A stretch of 64,000 nt of DNA. Origin: Diphasiastrum complanatum (Eukaryota; Streptophyta; Lycopodiopsida; Lycopodiales; Lycopodiaceae). The notes beneath the pieces are model-generated. The model worked only from the letters and a program-made list of their open reading frames with translations, was not told the DNA's origin and searched no databases. Within the stretch, counting starts at the first letter, position 1. Every line of letters begins with the position of its first letter. The stretch lies in assembly GCA_029204225.1 (NCBI GenBank), contig CM055101.1, positions 31,338,519 to 31,402,518 on the forward strand, given 5' to 3'. This document shows, in pieces, positions 24,301 through 37,900 of this stretch. The translations under genes and the position numbers were made by a program.

Positions 24301-27300
24301 GGCTGCTACTACTCGACTGGGGAAGGGACATGCCTCCCTTGTTCAGTCAGCTAGAGCGTTTTTGTTTTTGGAAGTCCATCCAGGATGCTCGCAGTAAGTG
24401 TCGCCTCTTTGATACCATTGTCACCCCCACGGCTGTATATGCGGCAGAGGCATGGTGTACATGTCTCCCCTCTTCACACTTGGCCAGTCTTTCACGATTA
24501 CCAATTACCATGTTAGCTCGGTTGATTCGAGTGAAGCCTTTTGTTCCACATGAGATTCTCCTGGCCATGTTTGCAGTTCCACCTATACAAATCGAGGCAA
24601 CTCTTCAGCTCATTACCTATATTCAAAGGGTATATGCATTGCCAGAGATAGACAGGCGATACATATAGATTGCACTATCCGCCTCACTTTATCGTCATGA
24701 TCAGGGCTATAGATTATTATGGTTCTCTCAAGCATCTCACCTCCTACTTGAGTCGTTTGGTATCTCTATCACAGAGCTTTGGCACTCGATCAGTTTATCA
24801 AACGATTTCTCTATCGAGCATATATGGAGCGGACTTGGAGTCGCTAGTTAGGGGTTAAGCCAACTTTCTACCGGACCCATTTTTTGGAGCTGGATGCATC
24901 AGGGATCTTAGTCATTCCACGCTACTTGGATTCAGGAGTATCACATTGCCTCAGATTCACAATGGGACAGCTTAGGGTGTCTTCTTACCAACTAGCTATT
25001 GAGATTGGGAGGTTCCATGGTATTCCTAGAGAGGAGCGGATTTGGTAGTTATGCTCTCTAGGTGAGGTGGAGTCCGAGGAGCATTTTATCTTTAGATGCC
25101 CTGTATACTATGAGATCAGAGGGAGATATCACTGTTTGTTTTGAGACATGCCTACCACTCTATGCTCTCTCATAGCCTATGAGGACCCATGGTGTGTCAC
25201 GCTCATGGTACTAGAGATGCTCATATTGCGGCGAGATCTATACGGGACATCCCAGCATTTTACCTCTCAGCCATTGATTACTTCTTTCTTTACTAGGCGG
25301 AGATCATGTGACTCAATGCCTGAGGAGTTGATTCAGGGCTGCTCTATTATGAAGACTCCTAGTAGTTTCACTTGACATAGAAATTTTTTTCTAGCTACAT
25401 TTAGCGTGTGGTAGAATTTTTTACAGATTTTCTTAGAGACCTCTTTTATGCTCCTTTGGTTAGTAACATACTTTAGATGTGCTCATTAGTGTTATGTCCC
25501 GTTTGGTACTCCAAGATGTCATTGAGGTTTTCTTTGTTTCTCTCATTGGTGCTAAGTTTCTCCCATGCTAGAATGATGAAGTCTCCAGATCCTCTCGTTT
25601 CCTTGGACGCTAGGATCTCCTCAAAGTTCTCATTGTCTCTCTTTGTTGTTTCTAACCACGCCAGAGGACTGGGACTTGGGTCAAGGAGATAGTTGTTAGA
25701 GAATCCAGTGAGTCCCAAATCTTTGTCCAAGAAGTCCTAGTAGAGCTATGAGACAGTTCAGTGTACTATTGTGTGATGAGCTTTTTGACTCTTTGTTTGG
25801 TTGATCAATGAAGTTTGGTATCAGCTTACCTCTCTGTGTTTATTGTCGATCTTTGCATGTTAGCTATCAAAGCAAATGAATGCTTTGCGTGTAAGAACGT
25901 GCCACTTTCTAACTTATCAGAGCATGCATAATTGTGCTTAGTTTTCTAATATGGTAATAGAGCCAGGGTTTTCCTTGAGTGCCTGTTAGTGCTATTGTGC
26001 CACTCTAGATTGGGAGAGGTGAGAGATTCACTCTGCATATCAAAGCCTCAATAACATCTGTGCTTTTCTGAAATGCATGCATATGTGCAATATTGTACCA
26101 AAGTTTGCTCATTCTTAATGGATTTTTTCCGAAGCTTGTCTTTTCAGGTTATTGTTGACCTTTCAAAGTGACAGAAATTGTCAGAAACCTGCAGTATTAA
26201 CTAGCATATTATGATTATGAAAATCTGTATGGATGCCAATGTATTGTAACAAAATCCATGAAAAGATTCTTGGTTAAAATCGTTAGATAGTGTTCAATTC
26301 AGTTTAATTAAGGTTGAACTACAAGAAATAAGTAAATTTTCACATGGTCAATTGGGAGACAACAGTGTGAGGTGGTTATGTATATTGTCTTTCTTTGAAG
26401 GCTACTTGAGAGTGACATTAGCTGGTTGTAGCTCTTTTATATTCGAATAACTTAATATCTGAGGTGGGCCCTTTTGCTCTTGTTAAGCTGATTGCCAGTG
26501 TAGCATTGGTGAATCAATGCAAGACCTAACTGCTATGGAAATCATGATGTATATTTTGCCCTTTTGGGCGCAAATTTTTTTGGTATTGACTTGTGACGGG
26601 TTGATGTGGAACTTTCTGTTGATTCTATTATATTCGTGTTTCACTTATTTTATATAGGGTGAGATTCTGATTTTGTTGCTACAGATTGCTACCTTATGAC
26701 ATTTGAGAAGTGGCTATTCTGGTGCATATTTTTGTTTAGGTCGATTTGCTAGTGGTAGTCAGATCAAAGTAATCGAACAGTCTCAGAGATTCCATACAAT
26801 TGTCAATTTTTATAACAAGGTTTGTTGGTCACCTGATTAATCAACAAGGAACTTGTGTGTAACTGATTAAGGTGTTAATGCTGTAGCCTCATTTTAGTTT
26901 GCACAACAGACTGTTATAAATCTTCTCCCTCATGCTTAATAGCAGTGAGGCTGAGCTAGTTATACTAATGCATAGAATTTCTTTTCTGAAATATGATAGT
27001 GCTTGAGAGATCAGATAGCAGACAGTTCCACATGTGATCTCATAAAAGCCTCAATTTTTAGAGAACTTTTTTGTAGCACCTATTGTTTTTTATTCAAGTG
27101 CATGCATATGTGCAATATTGTAACAAAGCTCGCTCATTTTTGATAAATTTTTTTCAATATCTGTTCTTGCAGTTTGTTTTTGACCTCCCAAAGCGACTGA
27201 GAAAGTGTCAGAAGTCTGAAGCATACGCGGAGGCTGTCAAGTATTATATGGGAGCTCTTCCAATTTTGAAGGTGATGGTTTGTGAATCCACATATGATTG

Positions 27301-30300
27301 AAAATCTGAAGGTCTTAAAACAAAAAATGCATGACATCTTTGAGTGATGCCCAGCAAAATTATCAATTTGACAAATAAGTGTATACTACCTGAGTTATCG
27401 TTTTTACTTGTGGAGAGGGAATTTGTTTGCTTTTTGTGCAGTATGTGGTTGCTTCTTGAATAGGCATAGAGGAATTGGCTGGAGCTTCTTTCCTGATGTT
27501 GCGGGGTATGATGGATGGTTGGACGTGGTCAGCCAACACATTTCCAACTATAATTATGTATGTTTTCCCTGGCCATAGCTGACATCAGTACATTTCTTAT
27601 GGCAGGTATATGGAAAAACATCTTTCCAGGCATGCAAAGAAGAATCTGAGGAGGTCATGGCGATCATTACAAAGAGGCTCCAAGTATGCCATGCTTTTGA
27701 TTTATGCCTAGAATTCTTTATAGTTAATTGATTAGCTTATGATTATGCCTATCGGATAACTACAACAATAAGATGACTAGATCATCATATTTAGGTAAAG
27801 AGATCAAAAGGAAGACACTTGAGTTATGTGGTATGCCTGAATACTGATGGCACCATAGGTGGTATCTGATGCATTATGTTCTGTTCCAACATCTAGTTAC
27901 GAACATATTTACAGTAGATCACTATCTAAGCTAAGAAAGCAGCAAGCAAGAATAAACCCTAGAAAGCGGCAAAGAGAATACTTAAGGAGATTAAAGAGAG
28001 AGATCAATATCATCAGCTATGAAATGGATGACCATAGGTCCTACTTATAGTTATGATCGCACAAGCTCTGTTCAGAATAGAGAAGTAAACTTACTATCTA
28101 GATTAGAAAGTATAGAACTTGGAAATCCATTTAATCAAAAGATCTTTGATAAAAATAAGCGTGCACACTGCTCGGCTGTGGTAGTTCTACGGAGCGGGAT
28201 GAAATGTGCCTGTTTCGAGAACCGATCAACCACCACCATACATGAGTCATGACCACGCTGGATATGAGGTAGGCCAATGATAAACTCCATAGAAATGTCT
28301 GTCCACTGGCGATGAGGAATGGGCCAACTCTAGTTATGTGAGTACTTATTATGGGCACAAAAGGTACACTGACGGATAAGATGTGCGAGCTCAAAGTTCA
28401 TGGATGGCCAATAGAAATGGTCCTTAAGAAGAGTATAAGACTTTTGAAAACCAAAATGGCCACCAACAGGAGAAGAATGGGCATTAGACAACAACTTAGA
28501 ATGAACAGGGAACTGGGAATACAAAGGGAACCATAATGATAAAGACAATGATCAACAATGGACTACGCCTGATAAGGACGAGACGAAGGAAGCAGAGCAG
28601 TATTATAAACTTCACGAAAATCAGGACTAGGGGAATGATAGCAACAAAGGCTATGTAACAAAGTTCGGGATACGGGATAAAGTATCAATAGCGGTATTTG
28701 ACTGACTAGGTCAATATAAGATATCAAAATCAAAAGACTGTTAAAACTGTAATTGACAATATTGACGGTCATTAATTTTTCAAAAGCGCATGAAGAGGTT
28801 GTTGGAATGTAAATGGAATTGCTTACATTACCATAGGTTACTTTGACCCAAAAGGTCGAGAGTTGTGTAACCATGGTCATTTATTATATTAGGCCTACTA
28901 AACTTAGAGCTAGCTAAGTTAGTATGAAATTAACTTGGTAGGGACTCATGGGTCCACTAGGCCTAATTGTGCCATTAAGTACCCCAACTTGACATATTGG
29001 AGGTACCTTATTCTTTCTATATAACTTATAGAAAGTTGGATAGTCAACAGTCAAGTAGTTGGAAAGCCAATAGTCAAGTAGTTGGATAGCCAATAGTCAT
29101 GAAGTTAGATAGTCATCTTGGACTATATATATGTGTGCATCCCATTTGTATGAGACACGTTTTTGTAAGCAATACTGACTATTCTCCTTGGCTGTCCACG
29201 AGTTTCTACAAGAGGGTTTTTAGCCATCTCTCTCTTTCTTTTGAGAATGCTGTGTGATTGAATAGTTAAGATCCTGGATCCTTAGGCTTCTATTTCCTAC
29301 ATGGTATCAGAGCCTTTAGGTGATCATATTGCTTGCAGGAGGGTGCCCAATAGGAAGCTATCTTCTTCCCCTTTTGGTTACAGAAAATCATCAAGCTGCT
29401 GATTTTTGCAGGATAAGAACCTGTTCATCTTCTTATAGCTTTTTTGCAGGAAATTGCAGGGCACCTTCACTTATTTGAGAGCTAGCAGTAGGGCGCCCAT
29501 GCTCAAACCAATTGCATGTGATCTTGACTCAATTACATGCTGAAAATTTCAGATTTACTTCTTAAATGAAGGTACATGTGTTTTGGACACATTTCTTGCT
29601 GAAATTTCCCTGTTGGTGAGCTTGGAGTAGGGCGCTACCATCAGCTCTATATGCACATAGTGTGCACTTTTTTTAGCCACAAATTTCTGGTTTTGGTTTT
29701 GGCTTCATTCGAAGTCTACCTATTTGTGAGCATTCTGTTTTTTGTGCAGAAATCAGCCACCTATTTCATTACTTGTTGAGCAAATTACATGTGGAGTATT
29801 GCAATCTATTGTGCTCATAATTTCAGCTTTGAGGTTGCTGCCCTTTGAGTAGATTTTGTCTTGGAAAGTCTATTTCCTATCTAATACAAGCTGATTTTTC
29901 TGTTATGGCTAAAGAATCGGAGTCTATTGGTTCTTTATTTAATGAAGATAGGCTGGATGGCACAAACTATTCCTTGTGGTGCTACATGATAAAGAACCTA
30001 ATTGCTAAAGGTTTGTGGGAAGTAGTTAATGGTGACGAAGAGAGGCCGCCTACCTTGGCACCTATTACACCATCTAGAACAACTACTTCTTCATCTACGG
30101 AGGTGTCTTCCAATGAGCAAAAGAAGTGGGATCGACGAGATGCACAAGCACATTCCGTCATTGCACTATCAGTAAAGAGATCTATCCTTCCTCATATTAG
30201 ATCATGCAAGACTTCCAAAAGTGCTTGGGAGACTCTTGCCAAGATGTTTCAAGTAAAGAATGCGGCAAAAGTGGTATCAACTTTCTATCTTGAAGATGCA

Positions 30301-33300
30301 AGAAGGTGATTTGCTTACAAACCACTTGACGAAGATCAAGGATCTTCGAGAGGAGCTTCTTAGTATTGATGAGGTGATTGAGAACTCACAATTTGTATCT
30401 ATTACTCTCAACTCTCTTCCTAATTCTTACCTTCCATTTGTGTCATCATTGAGCATTTCTCTTAGGGGACAACAAATCTCCTTCGACGAACTTGTTGGCT
30501 TACTTCTTCAAGAAGAGCAAACAAGGATCAACTTTGGTGAACAAGAAGATCAAGCTTTCTTTGCAAAAGGAAAAGGCAAAGGCAAGTGGAAAGGGAAGCC
30601 TTCTTTCAAAACTTCCAAAGATGATCAAAAATCTAAGGAAGCTCAAGATCAAGACTCCAAGAAGAAGGGTAAGTGCCACTATTGCAAGAAGTTTGGGCAT
30701 CACATCAAAGAATGTAGGAAGAGGCTTGCAAAGAAAAAAGAGAAAGGTAACGATACAAGTACCGCAATCATTACTTTGGAACAACAATTTGGAAAGGAGG
30801 ATAATCTTTTCAATAATGATTATGCTTTTGTCACTAATAATCTCATCTCTCCTAAAGACGAGATTTCTGCCACTTCAAATCTTGTTGGTTTTTCAGCAGA
30901 AAACAGCTCATCTTCAGCTTTACAAGTTGCTGTTTTTTCATCTATTGATTGGGTGATTGATAGCGGTGCCACACGTCATATGACTTATCACAAAGAGGTC
31001 TTCACAAAGCTTGTGAAAGTGCACGATGGAAGCAAAGTTCAAGGTGTTAATAACACCTCTTATCCTATCAAAGGTATTTGAGGCTGAAAAATTCAAGCAC
31101 TCTTTGGAACTATTTTGTACTAATCGAGGAGGGAGTAAACATGTGTCAATTAGTACTTTTGTTCAAAGTGTTAAGAGTGAGCATTTGATTGGAGAGAATT
31201 TTTCATTACTTGAAGAATCTTCTATGTCATCCCATACCTCTTCGAGGGACAGCTTTGATGACACCATCGTTGATGCATCTCTTGATAGTTTGCCAAATTT
31301 TTATGATGAAGACGTTGGACAGCAGGTTCAGTCATCTTCTTTTGGTCATACACAGCCCATTTACATCATGAGCAGTCCTTCAAGAACAGCCTGCGGAAGA
31401 ATATGGACAACATGGTCCATGTTGGGAACACTTTGGGCAGCAAAGTGTTGAACAACCCATAACAGCTCCTTGTCGGCTATTGGAGACTTTGCAGGACAAC
31501 AAAGAAATGTCTTACTACGAAGGGAAGGCACATGCCTCTTTAGAATTAATACCTCTTCGACACTTACTCTTCATCATGATGTTGGTACATTGCCTATTCT
31601 ATGTGAGCAAGTCATTGGTACTCTTTTTTATTGTCGTTATGATAAGAAGTATTTTCGAATGATGTGGGAGCTTATGATGGATTACAAGTCCATGTTTCGA
31701 CTTATTGCCGAGTTTATGTTGGTTCCCTACTTCAGATGGAGCATGCAAATCCTCACCCTTCAACTTGATGCTTCATTATTACGCATTCTTTTCCTTTTAT
31801 ATGTTGGACATGATAGGGGATGAGATTTCGACTACTTCGGTGCGAAGTTTATTTGGCGATATGAAGTTCGGACAGCAAGTTGCATTTTTCTCTTTCGAGA
31901 AGTTACTTCATGTTATGTTATGCATTTGCATTTTAGGAGGGTGTTGGAATGTAAATGGAATTGATCACATTACCATAGGTTACTTTGACCCAAAAGGTTG
32001 AGAGTTGTGTAACCATGGTCATTCATTATATTAGGCCTACTAAACTTAGAGTTAGCTAAGTTAGTATGAAATTAACTTGGTAGGGACTCATGGGTCCACT
32101 AGGCCTAATTGTGACATTAAGTACTCCAACTTGACATATTGGAGGTACCTTATTCTTTTTATGTAACTTATAGAAAGTTGGATAGTCAACAGTCAAGTAG
32201 TTGGAAAGCCAATAGTCAAGTAGTTAGCCAATATTTATGAAGTTAGATAGTCATCTTGGACTATATATATGTGTGCATCCCATTTGTATGAGACACGGTT
32301 TTGTAAGCAATACTGACTATTCTCCTTGGCTGTCCACGAGTTTCTACAAGAGGGTTTCTAGCCATCTCTCTCTTTCTTTTGAGAATGCTTTGTGTGATTG
32401 AATAGTTAAGATCCTGGATCCTTAGGCTTCTATTTCCTACAGAGGTGTGGCTACAATGGCAAAATGTGGAACCAGGATGACGAAGGTGAGTAGCTAAACC
32501 CAAAAACATACAGATATGATGAACATCAGTAGGCACAGGCCAATCCTAGATAGCCTGGACCTTATAGATCAAGACGAATATGACCATCACAAATAAGAAA
32601 ACCTAAAGTCTCATCTCTGGAACAAAAAAAGAGCACTTAGACATTTTAGCAAAATTGATGAATAACAAGTAACTGAATTACGGAGAAACGACCAAGAAGC
32701 GGACACATAACATAATTTATGAGAGTTTGAAGCACAGGTGGACCATTTGTAAGACCAAAAGGAAGCACACGAAACTCATAAAGACCAAGGTGATTACAAA
32801 AAGCAGTCTTATACTCATCAGAAGGTGCATCCTAATTTGGTGGTATCCGAAATGGAGGTCAACTTTGGAAAATATCTTGGAGGTACCAAGTTGACCAAAA
32901 AGGTCATCCATATGAGGAATGGGATGCTGGTTTTGGATAGTCAATTTATTTAAGGCTTTGTAGTAAATGCAAATGCATTGGGTGCCATCTTTTTTAGCAA
33001 CAAAGAGTATAGGTCCACCAAAGGGTCTATGACTTGGAACAATAAGGCCCTGACGTAAAATTGTAGAAATCTGGAACTGGATCTCATAACGCTGGACTCT
33101 AGACATAGATAAGGAGGACCCGAAGGAGGAGTGAAACCAAGAAGCAAATCAATATGGTGGTTGACATCACGTAATGGTGGCAGAGATGTAGGTTCCAAAA
33201 AGACATGAGCATATTGATGTAATAAATCAAAAATCACCTAAGGTATAGGAATTCATGCCGTCGTAGTAGAAGCAGCAACTGAAACACGCTAGACACATAA

Positions 33301-34913
33301 AAGAGCTGCACAATGAGCCTTCATTGCTGCGCATAAATTGCATACCAACAAGTGAATGGGTGACAATACCATGCAAGAATGTAAGTGTTTAGTGAGTCAA
33401 ATCCAATTTAATAGCACCAAGTGAAGCAAACCAATCAGCACCAAGGATGAGGTCATAACGCCTGTCCAATAAAATCCTGAAGTATAGAAGGTCGAAACGA
33501 AGAAGGTAAGTAGTAGAAGAAGCAGAGACAAAAGCAGGGGTGGAGGGAATAGAAGTGGGTATGCCACTAGGGTGGGAACGGGAAAAGCGAGATGAGGCAG
33601 AGGTCTCGGGATACTTATGCTGTAGTGTAGAAGCAATCCATATAGCATCAGTATGCGACATCATAACATAAGGGACCTCGAAGGCCAACTATATAATTGG
33701 ATATGAGCTCAAGAGGCTTTAAATCAATAAAGAGATAGGTAGCTCCATAAAATGGTCAGTATAAAGAGCTAAATCACCGTATGAGAAAGGCTACTGAGAC
33801 TGAAGAGAGGCAAAACCTATCGTGACGACATCTAAACGAGAAGAAATCTCATAAATAACACTATCAATGGCTTGTTGAATGTGTTCAGCTAAGGCATCCT
33901 GAGGTGTCTCACTAGTAGATGGAGATGAAGCAACCATCGAAAAAGTAGTGATAAGGAGAAAAGAAATAGACAATCCTTGAGGGAGAGTACTTTTGTCATC
34001 ACCCCATCTTACAGTAATTCAAGCACCAAAAACATGGCTAGTATGGACAACCAAAAGAAGGTAACAATGCTGTAAAAATGGAGCAGCTAAGAAGTTCTAA
34101 AAGCTGGACAAATAATAGCAAAAAATGGCATAAGGTAAAGAAGTAAGAACTGCCTTACATGCTATATAGCAATGCTGGAAAAATACCTCCAATCGTATGG
34201 AGAAATCTTGATAGTGCTTGTTGAAGATAGGTGCTCAAATTGCCAACATAAAAGCCTTCAAATGGCTGAAAATTGGTCACCAATATAATAGAGGTAATGG
34301 CTGGAAAAAATGTTCAGAAAGAGGTGCCAAAGATAGGTGTAATGGCGAAAAGCGGAAAGCAAATGGGTGAAATGATGGCTATCAAATGGGCGCTTACTAT
34401 GGCCATAGATGGGCACTGGATAACGACAAATAATGGACAACAACATAACTAGCCAAGGATGGACGATGGATAGCAATGCAAATGGCTGAAAAAGTTGATA
34501 AAAATGTGCAAAATCAGCAAGGTAAAGTAGTTGGAAATGGGTAATGGACAGCTCAAAAGGTGGAGACAAACATTTGGTAGAAAAGGGGTGATGGACAACA
34601 ACTGGAAATGGGCAATGGACTACTATGCAGAAATCGTGCAAAATGGGCAAGGGAGCTAGACAACTGGCTGGGGCCGCTAATCCTCCTCCAATCAATGATG
34701 TAAAACCTGCAAAAAAATGTAGATCTGTATGTTGGAAATCCAATCTACAGATGGGCGCCCTCCTGTAGAAAAATGCTGATGAAAAAGTGCCGAAACCTCC
34801 TCCAAATAAGGCGTTAGAAAATGCAATAGGTACCGTTGAGAAAATTTGCCAAAATAGTTGCTAGAAAAGATAGCGGCCGCTGAAAAAGCCGTCGGAAATA
34901 ACCTGCCAATATA

Positions 34914-34952
<39 letters not shown>

Positions 34953-37900
34953 TAGTACCCCGTGGTACCGCTGGTATGGTACTGCCGGTACGGTACGGCC
35001 CTGGGATCTGCGGTACAAGGGCAGTACCATAATATAAAAAAAAAATAAAAATTTCCCGTGTTATTTTCGCAAATTTTTTTTTTTTTTTTTTTTTTTGGTG
35101 CCGTTGACCGATATGGTACCGCGGTACCGGGATCCGCGGGACCTGGTACCGCGGGACCTATTGTAATAGATCCTAACACCACAGTAGGGCAAACACTAAC
35201 TGATCCACCCAACCTTGCCTACTCCCTGATATAGAGTAAGCCCCTCCTAGCCCAGTGTGAGGACTGGTAGCATGCTACTGCCAAGTGTCGGCCACGTGGC
35301 ACTGACGTGGCCGACTGCACGTCGGGACCCAACTGGGGGCCCTATCCTGCTGACAGGGTCCCTAGGCTGTGTTAGGCCCGCCATGGCTATGGACCGTGCT
35401 GGGGCACACTACTCACACTGTCTTGCCCTGTTGGTCATGTACGCTGGACACGACCCTGACTGTGGTATCTGACCTATCTGTGTTCTCTAGGGTTCGGCAC
35501 TGGTTACGAGCTCGTAACACTCCCTCCCCCTTAAGAACCGTCTTGGTCCTCTAAGACAAAGTCTGGAAAAATCTTGCGAAGGACGCTACCTCTTTCCCAA
35601 GTGGCATTCTCAACAGGCTGATCATTCCACTTAACCAGATATTCTCGGTATAGAGTATGACGATCTGCGTCTCTCTACTATCAAGAATCTCCTCTGGTTC
35701 ATGTGGAGGTTGTTGAGGATCCAATGGGAGAACTAGAACACTGTCCCCTACCAGATTGTCTGATCTGGTTAAGGCTTTTCGTAACTAACTTACATGAAAG
35801 ACTGGAAAAACCTTACTGCTGTGTGGGAGTTCTAGTTCATAGGTGACCTCGCCTAGTCTCCTACTGATGGTAAAGGGACCACAATACCTTGGAGACAACT
35901 TAGCACACACTCCTGATTTGAGGGTTTTAGAGTCAACTGGGACTCTCAAGTAGACTTTCTCACCAGTGGAGAACTGCACATCCCGTCTGTGTGGATCTGC
36001 ATAATGCCTGGCTCGATCCTAGGACTGTCTAATGCTACGCTTAGCATGTTCTATCATCTGGTTTAGGTCCTCTAAAAAGTTTCTGGCTGCTTCAACTTTT
36101 TCTTGTTTAAACCCTACAGCTGTGGGTGAGCGTGGCTGAAAACCGTACATCAGCATAAATGGGCTGTATCCCGTAGCTGAATGTTTGGTACTGTTGTAAG
36201 CAAACTCTAATATCGAGAGATACTCCTCCCAATTAGTCTGCTTCTTGTTGACGTATGCACGAAGCCCTATCTCTGTTTGATACCCTTTCTGTTTGACCGT
36301 CTGTGGATGGTCGATGGTACTCATATTAAGTTTAGTATGGAGATGATGGAATACTGCCCTCCAAAAATTTCCAGTAAACTTACTGTCCCGGTCGCTGACT
36401 ATGCCGGAAGGTAGACCGTACAATTTAAATAGCCCGTCTACAAACAACCTCGCTAACTCTGGAGCTCTAACGGTTGTTTTGGTCGGAATGAAATGAGCCA
36501 TTTTGGTCAGACGGTCAACTGTGACCCATATAGTGTCATTACCCTTTTGGGTTTTAGGCAGGCCTACTATAAAATCCATGGAGATACTCTCCCATTTACC
36601 AGCTGGTATTTCTAAGGGATGCAACAACCCTCCTGCCTTTAAACGCTCTGCTTTATTTACTTGACATTTCTGGCAACTGGTTACATACTGGTGGACGTCC
36701 TTTTTCATACTGGGCCAGAAAAATTGCATACGAAGAAGCTCATAGGTCTTCTATATGCCTGGGTGTCCCGCGCTAGGATTGTCATGACATTCATATAGGA
36801 CCTGCTGCCTATAATCCTCTGAATTGGGGACAAATACTCTATCTCTATAGAGCAAGTACTCATCCTGAATGGAATACTGTTTCCATTTGAATCCTTGAGT
36901 TAACTGACTCTCAACCACTGGGGTTTGCTTGGGTAATACAGGCTCAGAATCCTCAACGTCATCTAACGACGTATACTCGGACTCATCATCATCCTCAACG
37001 GAAGCTGCCGTATTCTTGGATGAACTGGCACCAGCCCCGGGAACTGGTTCTGAAATCTGTAACTGTCTGTTCTGGACTGAGTTCCAGATAGTAGAGAAGA
37101 ATGCATCATGCTGGCATTTCCCTCTCAAGGACTCGAGTAACTCATTACGAATCTGAGTAAAACTCAACTCGTTTATCATAGGCATTCTGCTAAGGGCATC
37201 TGCTACTGTATTGAATTTTCCACGTCTATATCTGATAGACATGTCAAACTCTTGCATCAACTCTGCCCAACGAGCTTTCCGACCTCTAAGCTCAGGTTGA
37301 TTGCAAAGGTATCTGAGACTCTCATGGTCTGTCAGGACCTCAAAGTTGGCACCATACAAATAATGCCTCCAAGTCTTAAGGGCATGGACTATAGAAAAGA
37401 GTTCCTTTTCATAGGCACTGTACCTAGTCTGAGCTGACTCGAGTTTTTTACTCTCGAACGCAACTAGTTGTCCACCCTGAGTTAGCACAGCACCTACTGC
37501 AAAGTCGCTAGCATCTGTTTCGACCACAAATGGCTGATTGGGGTCGACGACTTTTAAAACTGGTGCTGTAGCTAAGGCTGTTTTGAGAGCATCAAAGCTC
37601 TCCTGCTGTGCGGACTCCCAAATGAACTCCTTTCCCTTCCCCTTAAGGAGATTTGTCACAGGGACTGCTATTTGAGCATATTCCTTGAAAAAGCGTCTGT
37701 AATATCCCGCCAGACCAAGAAAGATCTGAAGTTCCAAAATATTCTGAGGTCTCAGCCAACTGAGTATGGTTTTAACCTTATTTGGGTCCATCTTAATCCC
37801 ATCTGAAGAGATAATGTGACCCAAATATGCTACTTCTTCAACGAAGAATTCACACTTGGATTGTTTAGCATAGAGCTTATGCTTTCTGAGCAGTCGAAAC

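Larger units (their letters stand above)
21246..25520 (+). mobile_element. LINE copy C, 5'-complete but internally inverted and decayed
   Basis: It begins with (CT)41 (21247-21328) directly at the tail of copy B and ends near 25520 with text aligning to the 3' ends of A and B. Plus-strand order: leader, ORF1 (21558 to about 22200), then a block on the minus strand (about 22201-23060), then RT and C-terminal region on plus. RT keeps [28 protein letters not shown] and [11 protein letters not shown] but in broken frames. The segment between endonuclease and RT is shortened by about 100 codons. Not functional. Confidence 0.9.
28795..32446 (+). mobile_element. Gag-only Ty1/copia element with two LTRs
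   Basis: LTRs at 28800-29301 and 31942-32441, both TGTTGGAATG...TTTCCTACA. They are flanked by the 5-bp target duplication GAGGT (28795-28799, 32442-32446). Primer site TGGTATCAGAGCC follows the first LTR, and a GGAGGG purine tract precedes the second. The 2.6-kb interior holds gag and the start of protease only; integrase, RT and RNase H are absent. LTRs differ at roughly 15 sites plus one short indel, so the insertion is moderately recent. It lies inside the pol of the old Ty3 element. It must be mobilised in trans if it moves at all. Confidence 0.93.
28160..34740 (-). mobile_element. Old Ty3 retrotransposon (minus strand), split by a copia insertion
   Basis: In minus-strand order: possible leader (34740-34000), gag traces (33970-33700), protease (33690-33389), RT (33240-32717), RT/RNase H junction (about 32560-32447), then the copia insertion 28795-32446, then RNase H tail traces and integrase (28560-28170). 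Many stops are present. The integrase core is cut short before its last acidic residue and abuts an LTR-like repeat. It is the oldest layer in intron 6. Confidence 0.8.

Noticed and set aside
34258-34743. 161-codon minus-strand frame
   Set aside because: Lies in word-repetitive DNA in the presumed Ty3 leader; no domain or conserved motif.
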